Virus record (IMG/VR): IMGVR_UViG_3300037234_000386
Span: 1-64,000 of that record
Source of the DNA: a virus
Length of the DNA: 64,000 nucleotides
Direction: 5' to 3' (one strand)
Positions 56,760-64,000 of this stretch are shown here, piece after piece (position 1 is the first letter of the stretch; each line of letters opens with the position of its first letter). A program made the position numbers and the translations under genes. The notes beneath the pieces are model-generated. The model was not told where the DNA came from and ran no database searches. It was given only the letters and a program-made list of their open reading frames with translations.

Positions 56760-57518
56760 ATGTCTTTGACGAATCCGAAATCAGCAGGAACTACTACAAT
56801 AAATTATGTTGTAATGAGTATTTTAAACAGGCTCAAACAGTATTCTATGCGTAATTATTCTTACTTAGAGCAGATTCTAATTGAAGGTTACACAGATTTG
56901 AACATGTGGCATTTGAATAATATTGAGGTTGTTTATTTACGAATGTCAGAAGCTAAGACGGTGACGTTGCCATGCGATTTTATTGACTACTGCAAGATTG
57001 GAATCCCAATAAACGGTAAGATCAGAGTACTTACTAATGATGAAAATATATTATTTCCAAGAAAATTTGCCGATGGAGAAGATGTTGGAAACGTAGGGGA
57101 TAATGTGAATTCAAATTTATATTTCACTAATCATTATTGTGGCAGCAACTATGTAAATAGTCTATATGGTCTATCAGGAGGTGTTGATGGTGCCAAATAT
57201 AGGGTTGATAAAGAAAAAAGGACAATAATATTTTCTGGTTCCGTTCCAAGAGCAGAAATTGTTTTAGAATACATTTCATCTGGAGTAAGTTTACAGGGAA
57301 CAACAGTTATTCCAAGAGAAGCGGTTTCCACACTAAGAGCTTATTTATTGTGGCAAATCATTGAGAACGATAGGAAGGTATCCATGAATGAAAAGGAGCG
57401 AAAAAAAGCACAATACGAAGAAGAGGTTGCTGCAATGAGGTTCTTCCAACTTGCACCAACAGCAGACGAATACAGACGAAATCTTTATAAGAGTATTAAA
57501 CAGTCTATTAAAAGATAA
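56760..57518 (+). CDS. Ring / tail tube candidate
   Basis: 252 residues. NYVVMSILNRLKQYSMRNYSYLEQILIEGYTDLNMWHLNNIEVVYLRM, then TVTLPCDFIDYCKIGIPINGKIRVLTND, then AEIVLEYISSGVSLQGTTVIPREAVSTLRAYLLWQIIEND is the layout seen in small tail-tube/ring proteins of crAss-like phages. It ends at the start of the 1250-residue gene (base 57518), which supports a shared translation unit. Confidence 0.5.
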   Translation: MSLTNPKSAGTTTINYVVMSILNRLKQYSMRNYSYLEQILIEGYTDLNMWHLNNIEVVYLRMSEAKTVTLPCDFIDYCKIGIPINGKIRVLTNDENILFPRKFADGEDVGNVGDNVNSNLYFTNHYCGSNYVNSLYGLSGGVDGAKYRVDKEKRTIIFSGSVPRAEIVLEYISSGVSLQGTTVIPREAVSTLRAYLLWQIIENDRKVSMNEKERKKAQYEEEVAAMRFFQLAPTADEYRRNLYKSIKQSIKR

Positions 57519-60500
57519 TGCAGAATAAAGACAACATATTGCCAGTAGGAGGGATGAATGCAGATGATGATCCTAGATTCTTTGAGAAAGGGGATTATCT
57601 TGAAGCTGGAAATATTCAGATTGGTTCAAATCAAGACCAGGGGGACTTTGGATTGGTTCAAACACTAAGATCAACCAAGGATACTTCATTTCCTAGTCTT
57701 TCTACAGAAAATTGGACTTATGCTGTAGAAGAATTAGGTAAGGCTGTAGATAAAAAAAATAATAAGGTATATGTGTTATCCTACATAAAAGATATTTATA
57801 ATTTTGACGAACAAGGAGTTGAGCCTGATTTATTTGTTATATACAAACACGATTTAGTAACAGGTGTAATCAGCGTAATATTCCAACAACGAGCTAGCGC
57901 GTGGAATCTTAGTAAATGGGATTCATCTATGACTAAATTTTACAATCCGGTTATCGTCGATAATAATTTGATTTGGACTGATAATGTCAATGACATTAGA
58001 ATGATAGATGTTAATAGGATGGAAGTTAGCTACGGTACAGGTATAACTACAGCTGTATTTTGGGATGGTAACGTTGCTTATATCAATGGCTATAATCAAG
58101 GAGACTATATATATTATCAAGAAAAAGTTTATCTTGTATTACAAAATACATCGGGAGTAGATATTGTTCCAATAGAAGATCCTGCTTATTATGAATATAA
58201 GTGTTTAATTTTAGACTGTTATTTAGACGTAAGCGATCCAAATAATTTTGTATTAGCAGCACTTCCTCCATTAATAGCAGCAACGCCTATTTATGGAACA
58301 GATCCTTTTAGGGCAATTAATCAACTTAGAGGTAGAGTTTTCCAGTTTTCCTACAGATACATTTATATTGATTGGAGGAAAAGCACATTTGCACCTCCTA
58401 GTATAATTGCGCCACCTAATAACGAAGAAAACACATCTGGAGTACCAGATCCTAACACTGCTTTAAACAACCTCATAAACATAACAATTAACACAGGTAA
58501 CGAAGAGGTAAGGGCTATTGAAATAATAGTTAGAGATTCTGATGATATATCCGTGTGGTATCAGATAAATAAAATAAATTTATTTAATGAAAATGGGTGG
58601 AGATTATATTCTGCTCATAATAATATTACGTTTCCTTTTTATAATGATTTTTCTAAAATAGCAATTGACAGAACACTTGTCTACACTTTATTTTCATATG
58701 TGCCAATAAAAGCAAAGCACATGGAACTAATAGAGGGAAATAGGCTTGTTTTTGGCAATATTACAGAGGGTTATGGTAATATTTATAACAACGTAACATT
58801 AAGCTTATCTTGGGTTGATTTGGGATTTATTGGTGTTTCTAAAACAAATTTCCTTTTTGAATTTGAAAGAGAACCAAGCCAAACAATGCCGGCAGGATGG
58901 GAAGATTGGCAAATAAGAATAACAATACCTACATTCACGCCACAAACGAACGGGTCTTTTGTTTTAAGATTTAAGCTATCAACAGATAACGATTGGAGGC
59001 AGATTTCGCACGACTACATTGTAGGAGATGCCTATCCGTCTTCTGTAAAGTCAGCTTTAGTTACTTTATTTATTGCAGAATGGGGTGTTGATAATACAGA
59101 CGTTTGTTACCGACCAACAGATTATTCATCATGTGTATTCCCCAGAACAAGATATCGACTTAACGCATATAGTGTTTATGCAGATATGGAGTGGGATGGC
59201 TATTTCATTACAAGTGGAGCTGATACTGTTGAAAAATATCCAGTGCTTAAAGTAGGGTCAAACCATAGTTGGGGCATCGTATATCGGGATAAGGTTGGAA
59301 GAATATCACCAATTGTCGGCGGTGGTGAAATTGTAAAATACATTCCTTTTTATACGGAAGATAATGCTATTGAATCAAGCTTCCTGCCAGTAATAGATAT
59401 CAATATAAACCACACTCCTCCATCATGGTCAGAGAGTTATGAAATAGTTTATGCTGGAAACAAATCAATTTCATGGTTCTTATCATTATTTGGTTATGAA
59501 ATGACATATGGAAAAATAGACCATGACGATCCAGATGATGAAGGTAGCGAAGGATCTCAGTCTTATCGAATAAAAATAGCAGAGTCACAGCAAAATGCTC
59601 GTAATTTTTGGGACAATTGGTCTGTAGAGGAATACGTTTGGGAAAAAGGAGATCGTATTAGAATCATAGGAAGATACTCTTCCAATAATTTAATAGAATT
59701 AGAAGGTGGAATTTGGGACACCGAAATAGCTGGTGTTTACACTGATACTGATTGGGAAAATTGGGATAGTGAAACCGAAGAAATTCTTCAAACATGGGTA
59801 TATTTTAAAACATCTTCAGCTATTGATTTATCTTCATATATTTCGGCAAAAGAAAGTATATATTTTGAAATTTATAGGCCAGCAAAAGAACTATCTACCG
59901 AATTATTTTTTACAACAGGAATGACTTTTGAGATAGAAACAGATCTGTATGGGAATAAGTATCATAAGGGAAACACTAATCAAGTGTTAAATACATCGGG
60001 GAGTTCAATTTCTCCAGCTATAGTTAGAAACACAGCACATGATGCGTGGAAATACATAAGAAATTTTAGGAATGATGAAGGTGCTGAGTCTGTTGCTTTT
60101 TGGGCAGAAAGCCAATATGCAAGCGACTGGTATATAACACAGAAATTAACTTCATCAGGAACCCCTATTCCAGATTTAGACAGCTTACAGCAAAATATAT
60201 TGACTAAAAGATACAGGCATGGAGGACAAGTAAGTATTGGCTCTCAAACAAATAACATTGCTAAGTTTGACTTTGATGATTTTGATGATCTAAAAGATGA
60301 ACATGGAGATATTGAAGGATTAAGGATGATTGGATTTGTTTTAAAAACAATACAGCAATCAAAAGTTTCCAGTGTATTTATAAATAGACAAGAATCATAT
60401 AATGCAGCGGGGGATTCAGACTATCAACTTATAAACAAAGTATTCGGTAGTGTTCGTCCAAGTTTAGAAAATTGGGGAACAGATCATCCAGACAGTGTTG

Positions 60501-61270
60501 AGGTCAACGATAGACATTTATATTTTTGGGATCAATCAGAAGGTATTGTAGTAAGAGATGCACCGAATGGAGCTATTGCCATTAGCAATAAGAAAATGAA
60601 GCGTTATTTCACAGATTTAGCGAAAACGTTAGATTCAGAAGATACCGAAAACCAAAGAGTTGTTTTTTCGTATTCAAAAGAAACGGATGAGTTGTTTTGT
60701 TTGTTTGGAAACAGCGATGCTTCAAAACAAATAATAACATTTTCGGAAAAGAACACCAGATGGAGAAGAACAATAGACTTAGCCTTTCAGCTTGGAGTAT
60801 TTTATTGGATAGGGAAGCGTTTATTTCATGCGAACAACAATAAATTATCTGAATGGTGGAGAGGCACTGATTATCAAAAAATAGGTGGAACAGAGAGAGA
60901 GGGAGTCTTAACTCTTTATAGCAACACTGATCCAGCAAAAGTAAAAACATTTGATTCAATAATTGTTTATCAAACAGGAGCAAGACCAAAATTTACATCT
61001 ATTGAAATACCAGAAAAGGCATCGGCAGTATCTTCATTAATGAAAACGTATATTTACGATGTTAATATTAAAGAAAAAGAAGGTGTGTTTTATTGTCAAA
61101 TTCTTAGAGATATAAATGATCCTAGACCATTGACTGATAACCAGAAACTAATGAACGGTAGAAGGTTAAGAGGTTTATATGCAAAAGTATCATTAAAATT
61201 CACAGGAACGGATAAAATCACCTTATCAAATATAATAGTGTTATCAACACCTAGCGAAAGAAGTCAATAA
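57518..61270 (+). CDS. Large tail-stabilisation / muzzle-type protein (crAss-like)
   Basis: 1250 residues. The N-terminus contains GMNADDDPRFFEKGDYLEAGNIQIGS (about 13-38), which matches the recurrent crAss-like pattern in which a large beta-rich protein starts with D-D-P-R, then GdY-dA-N-riG. The body is beta-rich with many Trp-Asp and Asn-Gly turns. In Crassvirales a protein of this kind forms the tail nozzle or muzzle. The stop codon of the previous gene overlaps its ATG. The assignment depends on N-terminal pattern and position. Confidence 0.6.
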   Translation: MQNKDNILPVGGMNADDDPRFFEKGDYLEAGNIQIGSNQDQGDFGLVQTLRSTKDTSFPSLSTENWTYAVEELGKAVDKKNNKVYVLSYIKDIYNFDEQGVEPDLFVIYKHDLVTGVISVIFQQRASAWNLSKWDSSMTKFYNPVIVDNNLIWTDNVNDIRMIDVNRMEVSYGTGITTAVFWDGNVAYINGYNQGDYIYYQEKVYLVLQNTSGVDIVPIEDPAYYEYKCLILDCYLDVSDPNNFVLAALPPLIAATPIYGTDPFRAINQLRGRVFQFSYRYIYIDWRKSTFAPPSIIAPPNNEENTSGVPDPNTALNNLINITINTGNEEVRAIEIIVRDSDDISVWYQINKINLFNENGWRLYSAHNNITFPFYNDFSKIAIDRTLVYTLFSYVPIKAKHMELIEGNRLVFGNITEGYGNIYNNVTLSLSWVDLGFIGVSKTNFLFEFEREPSQTMPAGWEDWQIRITIPTFTPQTNGSFVLRFKLSTDNDWRQISHDYIVGDAYPSSVKSALVTLFIAEWGVDNTDVCYRPTDYSSCVFPRTRYRLNAYSVYADMEWDGYFITSGADTVEKYPVLKVGSNHSWGIVYRDKVGRISPIVGGGEIVKYIPFYTEDNAIESSFLPVIDININHTPPSWSESYEIVYAGNKSISWFLSLFGYEMTYGKIDHDDPDDEGSEGSQSYRIKIAESQQNARNFWDNWSVEEYVWEKGDRIRIIGRYSSNNLIELEGGIWDTEIAGVYTDTDWENWDSETEEILQTWVYFKTSSAIDLSSYISAKESIYFEIYRPAKELSTELFFTTGMTFEIETDLYGNKYHKGNTNQVLNTSGSSISPAIVRNTAHDAWKYIRNFRNDEGAESVAFWAESQYASDWYITQKLTSSGTPIPDLDSLQQNILTKRYRHGGQVSIGSQTNNIAKFDFDDFDDLKDEHGDIEGLRMIGFVLKTIQQSKVSSVFINRQESYNAAGDSDYQLINKVFGSVRPSLENWGTDHPDSVEVNDRHLYFWDQSEGIVVRDAPNGAIAISNKKMKRYFTDLAKTLDSEDTENQRVVFSYSKETDELFCLFGNSDASKQIITFSEKNTRWRRTIDLAFQLGVFYWIGKRLFHANNNKLSEWWRGTDYQKIGGTEREGVLTLYSNTDPAKVKTFDSIIVYQTGARPKFTSIEIPEKASAVSSLMKTYIYDVNIKEKEGVFYCQILRDINDPRPLTDNQKLMNGRRLRGLYAKVSLKFTGTDKITLSNIIVLSTPSERSQ

Positions 61271-61285
61271 TTTAAAATATATATT

Positions 61286-61984
61286 ATGAGTTTTTGGGCA
61301 AGTTTATTATCTTCTGATGAAGAAGAGGGCAGCAGTAAAAGTGGAGATAGTGGAGATAGTGGTAGCTGGTGGAGTAGTAGCGACACTTCTGACAGCGGTT
61401 CTATTGGTAGTGCTTTAGAAGCAGCAGACCTTGCTGGAAACTTAATTGGTGGAATTCAAGGAGCCAAAATGGGTAGAGAACAGGAGCAAAGGGGAAAGGA
61501 TTTGAGAGCAGAAGCAGCTGCATTATCAGCACAATACGAAAGACCTGAATTCAATACTCCAGAAGCTATTAACCTTATGATGCAAGGTATTCAAGGTAGA
61601 CAATACCAAAACATGCCTGGATATAACATTGCACAAGGTCAATTAGGACAATCGACAGCACAAGGAGCAACTGCTATTGGTGAAATGGGAGCTGGTGCTG
61701 AGAGTATTGGAGCAATGGCTAATCTATATTCTAATCAAATGGGAGCGCAGAGTAATTTAGCAATGCAAAACGCTCAATATAGAGATAAGGGGCAAATGGA
61801 ATATTTGGGTGCTTTAGAAGGACAGGCAGAATGGCAACAAAAAGAGTGGGAATGGAACGAAGCAGATCCTTATATTCAAGCACAACAAAAAGCAGCCCAA
61901 TTAGATATGATGGGAAGACAGATGGAATGGGGAGGTGTTGATACGAGAATGGGATCTTGGCAAGAGGCTTTGAGTGGAGTATAG
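61286..61984 (+). CDS. Internal virion / ejection protein candidate
   Basis: 232 residues. A Ser/Gly/Asp-rich linker near 10-35 is followed by a long helical Gln/Ala/Gly/Met-rich region (QGQLGQSTAQGATAIGEMGAGAESIGAM) and a Trp-rich end (QAEWQQKEWEWNEADPYIQAQQ). It resembles T7 gp14-like or crAss-type internal proteins by low-complexity helical composition. Role in DNA ejection is an inference. Confidence 0.5.
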   Translation: MSFWASLLSSDEEEGSSKSGDSGDSGSWWSSSDTSDSGSIGSALEAADLAGNLIGGIQGAKMGREQEQRGKDLRAEAAALSAQYERPEFNTPEAINLMMQGIQGRQYQNMPGYNIAQGQLGQSTAQGATAIGEMGAGAESIGAMANLYSNQMGAQSNLAMQNAQYRDKGQMEYLGALEGQAEWQQKEWEWNEADPYIQAQQKAAQLDMMGRQMEWGGVDTRMGSWQEALSGV

Positions 61985-62016
61985 TAAAATTTTAAATAAG
62001 AATAATACAGACAACC

Positions 62017-63576
62017 ATGGCAACAAAAGGAACAGATCCGATGGGTATAGGTGTACCGACTAGTTATACACCTGTTCATAATCCTATGGAAACAATTAGG
62101 AGATCATGGGAAACGACTAGGCAAAATAGGTTAATTAAGCAAGAGAATAAGCGACAGGACTATAAGGAAAAGCGAGAGGCGTTGCCTACTTTTGAAGCTG
62201 TCAACCAGAAGGTTGGTGGTGTTTTAAATGAAATGACCGAAGATTTAAGAAATTATTATCTAGAAGAATCTAAGAAAGGTGATTTTGAAGCATTTACTGA
62301 TAATCTAACGAAAAAAGGCAGAGCTGTCCAAGCTAGGATGAATGAGAAAGAAAGACAAATAATTGAGCATGGAAAAGCTTATAGTGCTATGGTTCCGAAA
62401 TACAAAGCAGCTTATGACTTCACAACCAATCCTAAGAATTACGAAAACATAGATTGGGAAACTACTCAAGAAAGAATGAACTCGTTTGAAACGGGGGATT
62501 TACAAAGCATGACAAATGCTGTTTCTGAAGGATTAGTGGAAATGAAAGCTACTCCTGTAGATATTCAAAAATGGAAGAGAGACAATATTGAAATGTATAT
62601 TCCGGAAGAGACTGTTGAAATTTCTAGCGAAAAAATAGATGAGACAACAGGTAAAATTAGAATTGAAGATATTAAATATAAAGATCCGAAAGAAGCTGCT
62701 AGACAGATGAGATTAATGTATAATGATGCTCCTGAAAAGATTCAAAAGTATCTTCAAAAAGAATATGAAGCTGCACCAGAGGCAGAAAAAACAACTAAAG
62801 ATGGTCTTGTAATAGGTGTTGATGATTGGTTCGTATCAAAACACATGCCTTCATATGGAAAACAGATTGGAGTAAAATATTACGCAGGAAAACCAACAGG
62901 AAGAGGAGGATTCTCTTTGAACTTTCCGGGAAGAAACGACAAAGGAGTTTATGATTTTAAGGAGTCTGCTCAAACAAAAGTATTAGGAACACCGGCTTAT
63001 ACGTCAGATGGAGAAACGCCAACAGCAAATTATACATCGGCAGCAACTATTAATTTACAAGGAGCATATAAAAAACCTATTATAATGGGTGATTCACCAG
63101 GTAACGTAGATACTCAAACAGGTGAAAGAGCTAAGGCAGGAGCAGCAGCATCGAATGTTCCAGTAGATGTTTCGTTCCATCCTGTAGCAACATCCGAAAT
63201 AACGGTGTCAATGCCAAATGGAAAAGAAGCTACCTTTGCTGCAGGAGAACGCATACCAGATGATGCTATTGCTAAAATGACACCAGAAGACAGGGCAAAA
63301 ACCCAATACGGTGCATTCTTAACATCACTCACAGGATATAAAAAAGCAACGGAATCTTGGGAAAAGGGAGTAGCAGGGATAGATTATGATCCTGCATCGT
63401 ATAGCCAAACAACAATAAGACCATGGAATGAGTCTAAAGGAGCTTTAAAATCGGTATCTGATTCAGATGGCAATTTCAAGTTTGATGAATTGAATACTAA
63501 TGTTAACGAAATGCTAAAACAGCTTAATGCTAACACGGCAGACGATACAGATGAGTTATTTGAAGATCTTTTTTAA
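62017..63576 (+). CDS. Virion-associated (cargo) protein candidate
   Basis: 519 residues. A helical basic N-terminal half (ETTRQNRLIKQENKRQDYKEKREALPTFEAVNQKVGG) is followed by a Gly-rich, beta-rich C-terminal part (VKYYAGKPTGRGGFSLNFPG, then ITVSMPNGKEATFAAGERIPDDAI). It lies in the position of crAss-like cargo or ejection proteins. No catalytic motif seen. Its stop is 13 bases before the next gene. Confidence 0.5.
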   Translation: MATKGTDPMGIGVPTSYTPVHNPMETIRRSWETTRQNRLIKQENKRQDYKEKREALPTFEAVNQKVGGVLNEMTEDLRNYYLEESKKGDFEAFTDNLTKKGRAVQARMNEKERQIIEHGKAYSAMVPKYKAAYDFTTNPKNYENIDWETTQERMNSFETGDLQSMTNAVSEGLVEMKATPVDIQKWKRDNIEMYIPEETVEISSEKIDETTGKIRIEDIKYKDPKEAARQMRLMYNDAPEKIQKYLQKEYEAAPEAEKTTKDGLVIGVDDWFVSKHMPSYGKQIGVKYYAGKPTGRGGFSLNFPGRNDKGVYDFKESAQTKVLGTPAYTSDGETPTANYTSAATINLQGAYKKPIIMGDSPGNVDTQTGERAKAGAAASNVPVDVSFHPVATSEITVSMPNGKEATFAAGERIPDDAIAKMTPEDRAKTQYGAFLTSLTGYKKATESWEKGVAGIDYDPASYSQTTIRPWNESKGALKSVSDSDGNFKFDELNTNVNEMLKQLNANTADDTDELFEDLF

Positions 63577-63589
63577 AAAAAGCAATCGC

Positions 63590-64000
63590 ATGAGTACAGG
63601 AAAAGAAAATAACAGTAAGAAAATCGCAGATGTATCTACAAAAGAGGCATTTAAAAACCTTAGCGACAAATTTATTAGTAGTCCTCGTTTTCAGGAACTA
63701 GATGAAAAAAAGAAAGTAGAATCTTTAAATAAATTTTACGATAAGTTTGGTGACGATTATGTAACCCAACAGGGAGTAAAAGATCCTATCAAAAAGCAGA
63801 ACCTAAGAGACAAGTGGATAACAACCAATACTCCTGCACCTTCAAAAAAAAAAGATTTGGCTATGCCAGATTTTGGAAAAGCTTTTTTACAAGAACCTGT
63901 CCACACTGCGGATGCGACACGCGTAGCACCAACAAAAGACATTGATATTGAAAGAAAGTTAACGAGCACCTTTACAAATCCAACAAAAGATCCTAAAATA
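63590..64000 (+). CDS. Start of a further virion protein (runs past window end)
   Basis: At least 137 residues, truncated by the window edge, beginning MSTGKENNSKKIADVSTKEAFKNLSDKF. Basic and helical first half, then a Pro/Lys-rich linker (TTNTPAPSKKKDLAMPDF). In crAss-like layouts the next gene would be a long internal or enzymatic virion protein, but this portion alone cannot identify it. Confidence 0.5.
   Translation, partial: MSTGKENNSKKIADVSTKEAFKNLSDKFISSPRFQELDEKKKVESLNKFYDKFGDDYVTQQGVKDPIKKQNLRDKWITTNTPAPSKKKDLAMPDFGKAFLQEPVHTADATRVAPTKDIDIERKLTSTFTNPTKDPKI

Noticed and set aside
1-64000. CRISPR array, insertion sequence or rRNA gene
   Set aside because: No regularly spaced direct repeats, no transposase-like product with terminal repeats and no rRNA-like stretch were seen on either strand.

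Overview
The window reads as a contiguous part of a double-stranded DNA bacteriophage genome that infects Bacteroidota. The sequence is AT-rich and genes are densely packed. Promoters match the Bacteroidota pattern TTTG, about 19-21 bases, then TAnnTTTG or TAATATTG. Starts lack strong Shine-Dalgarno sequences and several families point the same way (FISUMP lectin-like domain, Gp37/Gp68 protein, RecT, RusA). The terminase, portal, capsid and long virion-protein order recalls short-tailed crAss-like (Crassvirales-type) phages. That lineage call is an inference from gene order, protein sizes and one N-terminal signature, not from a search.

Layout. (1) 1-4255: small early genes, an ASCH-like protein, an HTH protein and a T7 gp4-type primase-helicase. 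(2) 4256-9592: about a dozen short, mostly unrelated same-strand genes, each followed by a non-coding spacer with inverted repeats; several spacers share sequence and some resemble integron attC sites. A tyrosine recombinase gene lies directly downstream. (3) 9653-18118: recombination and replication: tyrosine recombinase, GroES-like protein, YqaJ nuclease, orphan NUMOD1 protein, RusA resolvase, OB-fold-like protein, PolX-like protein with an altered active site, HNH/AP2 endonuclease and RecT-like annealing protein. (4) 18119-25045: mostly leftward small genes, interrupted by a rightward block at 19279-21171. Four leftward genes carry a recurrent two-hairpin leader. (5) 25046-26014: about 1 kb without a convincing gene, where the plus strand changes from A/C-rich to G/T-rich; candidate replication origin. 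(6) 26015-30308: rightward accessory genes including the Gp37/Gp68 protein. (7) 30309-32186: terminators, promoters and structured non-coding DNA around one gene. (8) 32187-64000: receptor-binding and tail-fibre genes (with an SGNH esterase), a tandem GroES-like protein, a second HNH endonuclease, terminase, portal, scaffold-like protein, major capsid candidate, a giant fibre, holin-like membrane proteins, head-tail connector candidates, a 1250-residue tail-stabilisation or muzzle candidate and internal or cargo proteins that run off the window end.

How it fits together. The primase-helicase and RecT/YqaJ/RusA set would copy and recombine the genome. The terminase, portal and capsid set builds the head, with GroES-like proteins perhaps redirecting the host chaperonin for capsid folding. 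The fibre, SGNH and lectin-like genes bind and trim the host surface. The best candidates for something undescribed are the cassette-like array with attC-like spacers beside a tyrosine recombinase, the interleaved inverted-repeat leaders upstream of both HNH genes, and the repeated two-hairpin leader in the leftward operon.
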